From Collinsella aerofaciens (GTDB lineage: Bacteria; Actinomycetota; Coriobacteriia; Coriobacteriales; Coriobacteriaceae), in contig NZ_CABJFS010000006.1 in the NCBI RefSeq assembly GCF_902364945.1, positions 62,001 through 126,000 of the forward strand: DNA of 64,000 bases. The letters run 5' to 3'. Numbering within the stretch: the first letter of the stretch is position 1; each line of letters opens with the position of its first letter. Below, piece by piece: positions 49,239 through 57,675 of this stretch. Below the pieces are notes generated by a model. It saw nothing but the letters and a program-made list of their open reading frames with translations. It had not been told where the DNA came from and did no database searches. The translations under genes and the position numbers were made by a program.

Positions 49239-50033
49239 CTACGGCTGCAGCAGCGCCATGAGACCCATGCGGTTTTTGACGCCGAGTTTGCGGTAGATGG
49301 CGTTGACGTGCTTTTTGACGGTCGACTCGGAGATATAGAGCTCAACAGCTATCTCGTGGTTGGTCTTGCCGGTGAGCATGAACTTGAGGACCTCGCCTTC
49401 GCGGGGGAGCAGAGCGGCCTTGATGGCAAGCACGCTGGCGGGGCTTTCATCTGCGCCCTCGGCATACCCGTGTGGGAGTAGCTGATGCAGGCGCACGCTC
49501 AGGTGCCGGGCAATCTGGCGGAGGATCTCGAGCTCCGAATCGGTAAAGTCGCCGTCTTGCTCGGCGCGGAACAGCGTAATCGAGCCGAGCGGCGTGGCCT
49601 TGTGCGCCAGTGTGGCCGTGCAGCCATAATAAATTCCCAGGGGCTGCATCCATTCCAGGTAGATGGGCGTGCCATTGCGGCGCTCGACATCCACCAGGTC
49701 CAGATCGCGATATACATCGACCACCCGCGTGTCAAAGCTCCAAATGGTGTAGTCATACGCGGCGTAGCGTTCGTAATAATCATCAAGCGCCTGTGCGGAC
49801 ATTCCGTATGCGACGGGGCGAACAAATTGCGTTTGTCCGTGAGCCCCCGTCTGGGCGATATCGAACATCGAGACACGGTGCGCAATCACGTCTGCGATGC
49901 GTTTGAGTAGGCCTTCCTGCAGTGCGCTGAGCGACCCCTGCTCATGTGTCCACAGCGCGCATTCGTTGAGAGCGGTCCAATCTTGAGCAAAGAGCTCAAC
50001 GTTCTGGTTATCTGCGTTGTTCGCATGTGTCAT
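49239..50033 (-). CDS. Soluble LuxR-type regulator
   Basis: 264 residues. The N-terminal 190 residues form a GAF-like sensor (VAHRVSMFDI, TPIYLEWMQPLGIYYGCTATL, SITLFRAEQDGDFTDSELEILRQIARHL). The C-terminal LuxR HTH has LLPREGEVLKFMLTGKTNHEIAVEL and ESTVKKHVNAIYRKLGVKNR. It is cytoplasmic and different from the two membrane LuxR proteins. Start 50033 has AAGGA upstream. It is divergent from the second agmatine deiminase, so it may regulate that gene. Confidence 0.85.
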   Translation of the reverse strand: MTHANNADNQNVELFAQDWTALNECALWTHEQGSLSALQEGLLKRIADVIAHRVSMFDIAQTGAHGQTQFVRPVAYGMSAQALDDYYERYAAYDYTIWSFDTRVVDVYRDLDLVDVERRNGTPIYLEWMQPLGIYYGCTATLAHKATPLGSITLFRAEQDGDFTDSELEILRQIARHLSVRLHQLLPHGYAEGADESPASVLAIKAALLPREGEVLKFMLTGKTNHEIAVELYISESTVKKHVNAIYRKLGVKNRMGLMALLQP

Positions 50034-50096
50034 GGGGAGTCCTTTCGTGCCATCTAGCCAGTATGGCATGCGTGCCGGTCCACTAGAACTTTAGGT

Positions 50097-50107
50097 CAGT
50101 GAACGGT
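50097..50107 (+). promoter_or_regulatory. CAGTGAACGGT motif before aguA copy 2
   Basis: One-base variant of the recurring CCGTGAACGGT motif, 107 bases before the start codon. Confidence 0.35.
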
Positions 50108-50214
50108 CGACTTTTGGCTGCCGAATGGGTACCCAAGGTCCATTGAGACGCCGTTGTCGCCGCAGCACAATGGGGGTGTCATCAAACAGGTTCGACCCAA
50201 AGTGAGGAGCCAAC

Positions 50215-51336
50215 ATGAAGACCATTTACGAGAGCGAATCAACGCCCAAAAAAGACGGTTTCTATATGCCCGGCGAGTATGAGGAGCAGGAGCGTACCTG
50301 GATTCTGTGGCCGCACCGCTCCGACGTGTGGCGCTGCGGCGCCAAGCCGGCGCAGAAGGTCTTCGCTGAGATCATCAAGACCGTTGCACGTTTTCAGCCC
50401 ATCACTGTGGGCGTCAACACCGAAGACTTCCCCGCGGTGTGTGAGATCTTCGACGGCGTTGAGAACGTGCGCGTTATCCACATGGAGTACAACGACAGCT
50501 GGATTCGCGACCCCGGCCCGGCGTTCCTCGTTAATGACAATGGTGAGGTTGCTCTTTCGCACTTCCACTTTAATGCTTACGGCGGTTTCACTGACGGCCT
50601 GTATTTCCCGTGGGACAAGGACGCTTCCATTGGCCTGCAGGTGGCACAGCTCGAGCAGGTTAACCGCTATCGTCCCGAGGATTATATCCTCGAGGGCGGC
50701 TCGTTCAACTGTGATGGTCAAGGCACCGTCGTGACCACCGAGATGTGTCTGCTCAACGAGGACCGCAACCCGCAGTACACCAAGGAGCAGATTGAGGAGA
50801 AGCTCTCTGAGTATCTCGGTATCGAGAAGGTTATCTGGATCAAGGACGGTATCGATCCGTACGAAACGAACGGCCACGTGGACGACGTCGCATGCTTTAG
50901 TGCGCCCGGCGAGGTCTGCTGCATGTGGACCGACGATCCCAACCATAAGTTCTACAAGGAGTGCCAAGAGGCGTATAAGACGCTTTCCGAGACGACGGAT
51001 GCTCGTGGCCGCAAGCTCAAGATCCACAAGGTGATTATGCCTGCGACCTCGGTATATATGACCGAGGAGGAGGCATCGACCATCGATCCGGTCGAGGGTG
51101 TGCTGCCGCGTACTCCCGAGGACGCCTTTGAGCCCAGCTACCTCAACTTCTTGCCCATCAACGGGGCGGTGCTGGTGCCACAGTTTGGCGACCCCAACGA
51201 TGCCCAGGCACTCAAGGATATCCAAGCCGCCTATCCGGATCGCGAGGTCATCGGCATCATGACGCGCGAGGTCATCTATGGTGGCGGCAACATCCACTGC
51301 ATCACCCAACAGCAGCCCAAGGCGCGCTGCAAGTAG
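50215..51336 (+). CDS. aguA: Agmatine deiminase, copy 2
   Basis: 373 residues, the standard AguA length. Motifs: LWPHRSDVW, DSWIRDPGPAFL near residue 95, NAYGGFTDGLYFPWDKD, ILEGGSFNCDGQGT near 158, NGHVDDVACF near 222 (catalytic His) and GGGNIHCITQQ near 358 (catalytic Cys). It lacks the acidic insert of copy 1 and keeps the DPGP form of the second motif, nearer to classic enzymes than the DTAA of copy 1. Monocistronic, with a terminator at 51377. Separate control from copy 1 is suggested by the divergent soluble LuxR gene. Confidence 0.94.
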   Translation: MKTIYESESTPKKDGFYMPGEYEEQERTWILWPHRSDVWRCGAKPAQKVFAEIIKTVARFQPITVGVNTEDFPAVCEIFDGVENVRVIHMEYNDSWIRDPGPAFLVNDNGEVALSHFHFNAYGGFTDGLYFPWDKDASIGLQVAQLEQVNRYRPEDYILEGGSFNCDGQGTVVTTEMCLLNEDRNPQYTKEQIEEKLSEYLGIEKVIWIKDGIDPYETNGHVDDVACFSAPGEVCCMWTDDPNHKFYKECQEAYKTLSETTDARGRKLKIHKVIMPATSVYMTEEEASTIDPVEGVLPRTPEDAFEPSYLNFLPINGAVLVPQFGDPNDAQALKDIQAAYPDREVIGIMTREVIYGGGNIHCITQQQPKARCK

Positions 51337-51376
51337 AGGCGGTTGCAGGCACACGGGGTAGTGTCGATATGACTTG

Positions 51377-51412
51377 GGGCCCGCTGGCGCACACGCTGGC
51401 GGGCCCTTTTGC
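51377..51412 (+). terminator. aguA copy 2 terminator
   Basis: GGGCCCGCTGGCG-CACAC-GCTGGCGGGCCC followed by TTTT. Confidence 0.85.
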
Positions 51413-51475
51413 GTGCGGCGGGCAGCGTTGCACGCGGGCACTCGGGTCTAAGCGAGGGTACCAGGGGCCTTGCTT

Positions 51476-51518
51476 ATCGTCGATAGTTGGTCTAGAATCG
51501 TCGATAGTCGATGATAGG
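51476..51518. promoter_or_regulatory. Repeated ATCGTCGATAGT operator
   Basis: ATCGTCGATAGT occurs twice, starting at 51477 and 51498 (21 bases apart), the second overlapping TAGTCGATGAT. A TAGAAT -10-like element lies between. Likely autoregulation by the gene at 51526. Confidence 0.55.
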
Positions 51519-51525
51519 GGGTTGC

Positions 51526-53076
51526 ATGCAGCTTGTTGAAAGTGAGACCGTGGAGTTCAAGTGCACATTTACCCCTAAGCTGCTCAAAGCTGTGGTGGCG
51601 TTTGCCAATTCGAATGGTGGTACCTTGTATATCGGAATCGACGATTTTGGCAGTATCATCGGCGTGGACGATATCGATGCCACCATGCTTCAATGCTCTA
51701 ATGCAATAACCGATGGCGTGTATCCCGACGTTTCTGAAATCACGACGGTCTCCGCATTGGACATCGATGGCGCAGCGTTGGTGAAAATCGAGGTGGAAGC
51801 GGGTCCTCACAAGCCGTACTGCCTGTGCTCGAAGGGATTTGTTCCCGCCGGGGTATATCGGCGCCTAGGTCCTGCCAACGTGCCCATCGAGATGGCCCAG
51901 ATCCGCTCGATGATCAAGCGCACCGACGGCGATTATTTTGAGACCGCACGCTCTCATGAACAGAGCTTGACGTTTTTTGAAGCCGAGCGGGTCTTTAGGC
52001 GCGCGGAGATTACGTTCGACCAAACCTCTCAAAAGAATCTCGGCCTTATCGATGAACTGGGCTTTTACACCAATTTGGCACTGCTGGTCTCTGACCAAAA
52101 CCCCTTTGCAGTCCGCGCTGGCCTCTTCAACGACGATGCGTATACCGAGTTTATCGACCGTCAGGATGGCGAGGGCTCGATCTTCAGGCAGATAGAGGAT
52201 ATCGAACGGTTCCTCAATATATCGAACGCAACGCGTATGTACTTTGTGCCGGGAAGGCTCGATCGCATAGATAAGGACGACTATCCCCGCGAGGCTGTTC
52301 GAGAGGGAATTCTGAACCTGTTTATCCATCGCGACTACGAATCTTCGGTGGCGTCTCTTATCAAGATGAGCCGTACGGCGCTTGAATTTACCAATGCGGG
52401 AGGGCCGCAGCACATCAGCGTCGAGGAGGCGCTTGCGGGCGGCTCGGACGCTCGGAATCCAAAGCTGCAACTGCTCTTTTTGCGTCTGGGGATGGTTGAG
52501 GCGTTTGGAACGGGCCTCAAGGGGATCCGTGCGCTCTATGAGGCGGAAGGGTTGGAACCCGAGGTCTGCGCCTACCCTGCAATGTTTAGGTTGTCGCTGC
52601 CCAACGTCAACGCCGTGCGCAATTCCTATCTGACGCCTCGTGGCAATAGCGGTCCCAACTTGCGTGGGGATTACAGCGATTATGAGCAGCTCGAGCGGGA
52701 AGGGGCACTGCCGCCCGATGTTTCGCAGGCGTTTGCATCCGTGCAAGCGCAGCGAGAGGGGCACGTGTCGATGAATGGCGACTGCGGCCACGAGGTGCGT
52801 GCCAAGCTCGTGGAGGAGCTTGGCTTTGATGTTGCGTGCAAGGCGTCCGCGATGCTACAGGATGTCTCGGACGAGCGACGTGGTGGATACGCTCGCACCT
52901 TGATTCGCTTTGCCCTTGAGCGGCCCCGCGGTTTTACGCGCCAGGATGCTTCGGACGCGCTGGGAACTGGGCGCGACGTGACGCTGCGGGTTATCAACGG
53001 TTTGCTTGAGGAAGGCGCACTCGTTAAAGAGGGGCGCGCTCGGGCGACGAGATATCGCGCTGTCGGGCAGGTTTAG
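51526..53076 (+). CDS. AlbA_2 (Schlafen-like) domain transcriptional regulator with HATPase-type C-terminal domain
   Basis: 516 residues. The N-terminal AlbA_2 domain (about 1-125) has ESETVEFKCTFTPKLLKAVVAFANSNGGTLYIGIDD, GVYRRLGPANVPIEMAQI and the helices between. The following domain (about 190-380) is of the type annotated as ATP-dependent helicase RecG-related or HATPase_c_4, with YPREAVREGILNLFIHRDY, LEFTNAGGPQHI and LFLRLGMVEAFGTGLKGI. The C-terminus (about 450-516) is a winged HTH. GATAGGGGG precedes ATG 51526. Members are thought to be DNA-binding regulators, some in defence loci; here the gene stands alone behind a tandem operator. Confidence 0.8.
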   Translation: MQLVESETVEFKCTFTPKLLKAVVAFANSNGGTLYIGIDDFGSIIGVDDIDATMLQCSNAITDGVYPDVSEITTVSALDIDGAALVKIEVEAGPHKPYCLCSKGFVPAGVYRRLGPANVPIEMAQIRSMIKRTDGDYFETARSHEQSLTFFEAERVFRRAEITFDQTSQKNLGLIDELGFYTNLALLVSDQNPFAVRAGLFNDDAYTEFIDRQDGEGSIFRQIEDIERFLNISNATRMYFVPGRLDRIDKDDYPREAVREGILNLFIHRDYESSVASLIKMSRTALEFTNAGGPQHISVEEALAGGSDARNPKLQLLFLRLGMVEAFGTGLKGIRALYEAEGLEPEVCAYPAMFRLSLPNVNAVRNSYLTPRGNSGPNLRGDYSDYEQLEREGALPPDVSQAFASVQAQREGHVSMNGDCGHEVRAKLVEELGFDVACKASAMLQDVSDERRGGYARTLIRFALERPRGFTRQDASDALGTGRDVTLRVINGLLEEGALVKEGRARATRYRAVGQV

Positions 53077-53158
53077 GGACGGGCGGTCCGGCCCCCTGGG
53101 TTATTCCTGGGCAGAGGCCAAGGGCCGGGTGCCCGGCGCACCTTGATTGAAGGGGTAC

Positions 53159-53803
53159 TTAGAGCGTGCCTCCGTACATATAGACGATAAATCCGTCACC
53201 GGTGTCTTGGCTGTGGTCCTCTAGGATGCGCTTCATGTTGAGGTGCTCGTAAAACTGCCAGTCGGAGTTGCAGTCGCTCATCAGGAAGAATTTGGTGCAG
53301 CCTGCCTTGGCGAGCTCGGCGCGCGCAAGGTCGATGAGCGCGCGGCCGAGCCCCTTGCCCTGCCACTCGGGCACGATGATGATGAGGTTGAGCTGGCCCT
53401 GGGCATACTCATTGCCCGTGGCGGCAAAGCGGTCGGCCGTGGCCTTCTCGCGGCTGTCGCCAAAGAGCGAGCCCTCGAGCTTGGCGTCGGCGGTCTTCGC
53501 CATCTCGGTTGCCTGGGCGAACATCTCGTCGTAGCAGGGTACCCACGTGGGGCTGGTACGCGGCTTGCCGTCTTCGAAGATGCCGATGCAGCAGGCGGCG
53601 ATAATGCGGCCCTCGGCCTCGGCGACAAGCGCGATGGGGGAGCGCTGCAGCTGCATGGCAATGTTAAAGCGCGCGCAGAAATCGGCGGCTTCGACGTCGC
53701 CGCGGTTGCGCAGCGTATTGCACCACAGCCGGTTGTAGATGGCGGCGATGCCGGCAAGGTCATCGAGCGTGGCGGCGCGCAGGGTTACGTTGTCAAGGCT
53801 CAT
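53159..53803 (-). CDS. GNAT-family N-acetyltransferase
   Basis: 214 residues. The GNAT acetyl-CoA site is in IIVPEWQGKGLGRALIDLARAELAKAG near residue 140 (Q/R-x-x-G-x-G/A pattern), preceded by beta strands IAACCIGIFEDG and followed by FFLMSDCNSDWQFYEHLNM. Substrate unknown. Start 53803 (MSLDNVTLR) has GAAGGAGC upstream. The N-terminal half has an insertion (about 75-125) between strands, longer than in minimal GNAT proteins. It is a single gene followed by the aroG-region repeats on the other side. Confidence 0.85.
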   Translation of the reverse strand: MSLDNVTLRAATLDDLAGIAAIYNRLWCNTLRNRGDVEAADFCARFNIAMQLQRSPIALVAEAEGRIIAACCIGIFEDGKPRTSPTWVPCYDEMFAQATEMAKTADAKLEGSLFGDSREKATADRFAATGNEYAQGQLNLIIIVPEWQGKGLGRALIDLARAELAKAGCTKFFLMSDCNSDWQFYEHLNMKRILEDHSQDTGDGFIVYMYGGTL

Positions 53804-53910
53804 GGAGGCTCCTTCCAAGTTGGGTCAGGCCATCTATGAGTGTGGCATGGCCGCAGGGCCGCCGCATCAACCATTCGGTAGACGACCCCCGATTCCACGG
53901 GGGCGGAGAG

Positions 53911-53968
53911 ATAGTCATTGGGGACGTTCTTAAACGACTAGTCAAACAAGAGCGTCCCCAACGACTAC
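53911..53968. repeat. AGTCATTGGGGAC palindromic repeat, copy 3
   Basis: TAGTCATTGGGGACGTTC and CGTCCCCAACGACTAC enclose GACTAGTC. On the minus strand it follows the family A element of the DAHP synthase gene, as in the lacC locus. Confidence 0.7.
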
Positions 53969-54077
53969 CCTAAGGAATGTCCCAGACTGCCGGCAGGAAA
54001 GGAACGTCCCCAACTGCCGCATCCCCAAGTGCCACCTCGCCAAGTTTTGCAACGCCGATGTTTTGGCGAAGTCAGCG

Positions 54078-54177
54078 AAAACCCGCCAGAGTGAGCAAGG
54101 TGCCTTGAAACAAGGCGGCATTGACCTTCTGGTCATGCCGCCGAAGTTGAAAGGCAGATTGCCGCTCTGGCGGGTTT
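54078..54177 (-). terminator. Structured 3' element (family A), copy 2
   Basis: Minus strand: arms AAACCCGCCAGAG / CTCTGGCGGGTTT then TTTT; core GGCAATCTG, hairpin GGCGGCATGACC-AGAA-GGTCAATGCCGCC, then CACCTTGCTC. It has the same order as 20330-20428 with changed arms and compensatory changes in the inner stem. It lies 40 bases 3' of the DAHP synthase gene. Confidence 0.75.
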
Positions 54178-54217
54178 GCAGCGTCGGCAGGTCCGCCGTT
54201 CGGTAGAACGGCGGAAC

Positions 54218-55249
54218 CTAGACACGCTCTGCGATCTCGTGGATGAGGTAGTCGGTCTTTTCCCAGCCCAGGCACGGGTCGGTGATCGACTTGCCAAAGA
54301 CGCCGCCATCGACCGGCTGGTTGCCGTCCTCAAGGTAAGACTCGATCATAAAGCCCTTGACCAGCTTGGAGATGGACTCGTTGCGGCGGCAGCTGTCGAG
54401 CACCTCCTTGCAAATGCGATACTGCTCCAGCGGACGCTTGCCCGAGTTGTCGTGGTTGCAGTCGATGACCGCTGCGGGATTGGCATAGCCGGCGTGCTCG
54501 GTATAGCGCTCGGCCATGCGCTCCAGATGCTCGTAGTGGTAATTGGGGTAGGTGCGCCCATCGAGGCCGATGTAGCCACGCATAACGGCGTGCGCGAGCG
54601 GATTGCCGTCGCACTCGACCTCCCAGTTGCGGAAGATGAAGCTCTGGTGCGCCTGCGCGGCGTAAATGGAGTTGAGCATAACGGTGGTGGAGCCGGCGGT
54701 GGGGTTCTTCATACCCACGGGTACCGAAATGCCGCTCGACACCAGGCGATGCTCCTGGTTCTCGACCGAGCGTGCACCCACGGCAACATAGCTCAGCAGG
54801 TCAACGAGGTACTGGTAATTGGACGGATAGAGCATCTCGTCGGCGGTGAAGAAGCCCGTTTCCTCAATAACACGCAGGTGCATATGGCGGATGGCCTTGA
54901 CGCCCTCGAGCAGGTCGTCGGGAGCCTCGGGGTTGGGGTTGTGCAGAAGGCCCTTGTAGCCGGTGCCCTTGGTGCGCGGCTTATTGGTGTAGACGCGCGG
55001 AATGATGATGAGCTTGTCCTTGACCTCCTCGGCGGTCTTGACCAGGCGGTTCATGTACTCAAGCACCGAATCCTCGCGGTCGGCAGAGCACGGGCCGATG
55101 ATGAGCACCTTACGTGCGTCCTCGCCGGTAAAGACTTTGGCGACCTCGGCGTCAAATGCCTGCTTTTTGGCGGTAAGCTCGGCAGAAAGCGGCATTTCCT
55201 CGCGGATCTCCATGGGAATCGGCAGCCTGCGTTTGAATTCCATGGCCAT
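54218..55249 (-). CDS. 3-deoxy-7-phosphoheptulonate synthase (DAHP synthase, type I)
   Basis: 343 residues. It joins phosphoenolpyruvate and erythrose-4-P in the first step of aromatic amino acid synthesis. AroF/G/H-type motifs: the IGPCSADREDSVLEYMNRLV region near residue 50, RVYTNKPRT..GYKGLLHNP near 85, GARSVENQEHR near 160, VGMKNPTAGS near 178, AVIDCNHDNSGKRP near 255 and GKSITDPCLGWE near 320. The N-terminal extension resembles the feedback-regulated E. coli isozymes. It is monocistronic, and its 3' end carries the family A structured element. Confidence 0.93.
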   Translation of the reverse strand: MAMEFKRRLPIPMEIREEMPLSAELTAKKQAFDAEVAKVFTGEDARKVLIIGPCSADREDSVLEYMNRLVKTAEEVKDKLIIIPRVYTNKPRTKGTGYKGLLHNPNPEAPDDLLEGVKAIRHMHLRVIEETGFFTADEMLYPSNYQYLVDLLSYVAVGARSVENQEHRLVSSGISVPVGMKNPTAGSTTVMLNSIYAAQAHQSFIFRNWEVECDGNPLAHAVMRGYIGLDGRTYPNYHYEHLERMAERYTEHAGYANPAAVIDCNHDNSGKRPLEQYRICKEVLDSCRRNESISKLVKGFMIESYLEDGNQPVDGGVFGKSITDPCLGWEKTDYLIHEIAERV

Positions 55250-55335
55250 ACGGGGCCTCCTTTATCAATTAACAGCAACAATTGGCGAATTCTCGAATGC
55301 TCGGCATTATCCGCTGTCGCACGCTAAAGTGCAAG

Positions 55336-55384
55336 CGAAACCTGCCGAAAAGGGACAGGTTTATTTTGGTCGGTTTTATCTGGG
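55336..55384 (+). repeat. GGGACAGGTTTATTTTGG repeat, copy 2
   Basis: AACCTGCCGAAAAGGGACAGG then TTTATTTTGGTCGGTTTTATC matches 36562-36607 read on the minus strand. Confidence 0.7.
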
Positions 55385-55457
55385 GAAATGTCGGCACTCG
55401 CCGGAAGGGGGGACCGGCGTACGACATGCTGGAGCAAGTTGGATCTTCTGCGGCATA

Positions 55458-55695
55458 CCCCGTGGACAAAAAATGGCAAATATGAGTACTGTTGCTAGCT
55501 TAGTATCATATCGACCTTATAAGATATTAGACACAACAGTAAATATGTTCATTAACGTTGGCACACAGAAGCATGCTACCGGGCATTTTGATCAATTTGA
55601 AGGCATATCTAGGCCGCAATGAGGTCGTTTGGGGCAGTTTTGGCTGTTACTAAAAAGGTGACAGTACTCATATTTGCCATTTTTTGTCCACGGGG
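55458..55695. repeat. 35-bp perfect inverted repeat with AT-rich interior
   Basis: Arms 55458-55492 and 55661-55695 (CCCCGTGGACAAAAAATGGC onward) are perfectly complementary over 35 bases. The 168-base interior is clearly AT-rich compared with its surroundings and has no convincing gene. Resembles a small non-autonomous mobile element, but no target duplication is obvious. Confidence 0.75.
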
Positions 55696-55750
55696 CCTTG
55701 AGGGAGGGCGTCAATCAGGTCCCAGGGGAGGCGGTTCGAGGGCCGCAGAA

Positions 55751-55787
55751 CAAAAAACGGGGGCGCAGGCTGTCCTGCGCCCCCGTT
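55751..55787 (-). terminator. Terminator of the MarR-ABC operon
   Basis: Minus strand ACGGGGGCGCAGG-ACAG-CCTGCGCCCCCGT then TTTTTTG. Confidence 0.9.
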
Positions 55788-55818
55788 CTCGGGCGTTATT
55801 CGTTCCCTGCGGCAGAAT

Positions 55819-57675
55819 TTACGCCGCTTCGTCGAACTGCGAATTGTACAGGTCGGCGTAGAAGCCGCCTTGGGCGAGCAGCTCGTCGTGCGTGCCCTTC
55901 TCGACGATGTCGCCGTCGCGAATCACCAAGATCACGTCGGCGTTGCGGATCGTGGACAGGCGATGCGCGATGACAAAGCTCGTGCGGCCCTGCATCAGCG
56001 CATCCATGGCGCGCTGAATAAGCTCCTCGGTACGGGTATCGACGTTGGAAGTCGCCTCGTCCAAAATCAGCGCCGGACGGTCGGCCAAAATGGCGCGGGC
56101 GATGGTCACGAGTTGGCGCTGGCCCTGTGAGAGGTTGGTGCCCTCCTCATTGATCATAAAGTCGTAGCCGCCGGCGAGCGTATGGATAAAGTGGTCGCAG
56201 CGTGCGGCGCGTGCGGCGGCCTCGACCTCGGCGTCGGTCGCATCGGGGCGTCCGTAGCGGATGTTCTCGCGGATGGTGCCGTTAAACAGCCAGGTGTCCT
56301 GCAGCACCATGGCAAACTCGCCGCGCAGCGCCGCGCGGTCCCAGTCGCGCACGTCGACGCCTTCGACGCGCAGCGAACCGCCGTCCACGTCGTAAAAGCG
56401 CTGCAGCAGCTTAATGAGCGTGGTCTTGCCGGCGCCGGTGGGGCCGACGATGGCAATGGTTTGGCCGGGCTGCGCCTCGCAGCTAAAGTCGTGGATGATG
56501 GTCTTGTCGGGCGTGTAGCCAAACTTGACGTGGTCGAACTCAACGTGGCCGGGGCGCTTCTCGGGAATCTGGGCGTCGGCCTTCTGCTCCTCCTCGGGCG
56601 CGGCGAGGAACTCAAAGACGCGCTCGGTGGCAGCGGCCATCGACTGCATCGTGTTGCTCACGTTGCCCAGCTGCTGCACCGGCTGCGTAAAGTTGCGCAC
56701 GTACTGGATAAAGCTCTGGATGTCGCCGGGCGTGGCGTTGCCGGTCAGCGCGAGCTGCGCACCCACCACGACGACGCCCACGTAGCCCATGTTGCCCACC
56801 AGACTCATAAGCGGCATCATCAGGCCCGACAGGAACTGCGAGCGCCAGCCGCTAATAAAGAGGCGGTCGTTTTGACGGTCGAACTCCTCGATTGAGGCCT
56901 CGGCGCGGTCGAACACCTGAATGACATTCTGGCCGGCAAAGTCCTCCTCGATAATGCCGTTGACGGCGCCCAGGACTTGCTGTTGCTCGCGGAAGTACGG
57001 CTGCGAGAAGTGAATCATCACGGTCAGGATAATCGCGGCTGCCGGCAGCGTGAGCACGGTGACGCCGGTGAGCGGCAGACTGATCGACAGCATCATGACG
57101 AGCACGCCGATAATCTGCGTGACAGACGTGATGAGCTGCGTCACGCTCTGGTTGAGCGACTGGCCGAGCGTATCGACGTCGTTGGTGATGCGACTGAGTA
57201 CGTCGCCCTTGCTGTGGCCGTTGAAGTAACTCATCGGAACGACGGCGATCTTGGCGGCGATCTCCTTGCGCATGCGATAACAAATCTTTTGCGTGACGCC
57301 GGTCATGAGCCAGCCTTGGATCAGGCTGCAGGCAGAGCTCGCCAGATACAGACAGAGCAAAAAGCCGAGCGTCTTGGCGATCCAGGCAAAGTCGACATCG
57401 CCGGTGCCGTTGACCTTGGCAACCAAGCCCTCGAACAGCTTAGTCGTAACCTGGCCGAGCACCTTGGGCCCCACAATGTTAAAGATGACCGAGCACACGG
57501 CAAAGGCGACGGCGGCAAACACGGCAATCTTGTGCTGGCCGATATAGCCGAGCAGCTGCCTCATGGTGCCCTTAAAGTCCTTGGCCTTTTCGCCACGGCG
57601 CATGCCACCCATGCGGCCCATGGGACCACGCTGGCGGGTGGGCTTGGGAATCTGAGTCTTGGTCTCGTCTGCCAT
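55819..57675 (-). CDS. ABC exporter half-transporter 2 (TMD-NBD)
   Basis: 618 residues. Six membrane helices (about 45-350) followed by the ATPase domain: Walker A GPTGAGKTT near residue 410, Q-loop VLQDTWLFNGTIRENI, signature NLSQGQRQLVTIARA near 512, Walker B ALILDEATSNVD near 535, and H-loop IAHRLSTI. The motif RITNDVDTLGQSLNQSVTQL is the coupling region. It starts at the stop codon of the first half-transporter (TAATG-type junction), so the two probably form a heterodimeric multidrug exporter. N-terminal Gly/Met/Arg-rich tail GRMGGMRRG. Confidence 0.92.
   Translation of the reverse strand: MADETKTQIPKPTRQRGPMGRMGGMRRGEKAKDFKGTMRQLLGYIGQHKIAVFAAVAFAVCSVIFNIVGPKVLGQVTTKLFEGLVAKVNGTGDVDFAWIAKTLGFLLCLYLASSACSLIQGWLMTGVTQKICYRMRKEIAAKIAVVPMSYFNGHSKGDVLSRITNDVDTLGQSLNQSVTQLITSVTQIIGVLVMMLSISLPLTGVTVLTLPAAAIILTVMIHFSQPYFREQQQVLGAVNGIIEEDFAGQNVIQVFDRAEASIEEFDRQNDRLFISGWRSQFLSGLMMPLMSLVGNMGYVGVVVVGAQLALTGNATPGDIQSFIQYVRNFTQPVQQLGNVSNTMQSMAAATERVFEFLAAPEEEQKADAQIPEKRPGHVEFDHVKFGYTPDKTIIHDFSCEAQPGQTIAIVGPTGAGKTTLIKLLQRFYDVDGGSLRVEGVDVRDWDRAALRGEFAMVLQDTWLFNGTIRENIRYGRPDATDAEVEAAARAARCDHFIHTLAGGYDFMINEEGTNLSQGQRQLVTIARAILADRPALILDEATSNVDTRTEELIQRAMDALMQGRTSFVIAHRLSTIRNADVILVIRDGDIVEKGTHDELLAQGGFYADLYNSQFDEAA

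Noticed and set aside
51526..53076. RecG helicase
   Set aside because: No Walker A/B helicase motifs are seen; AlbA_2 and a winged HTH point to a regulator.
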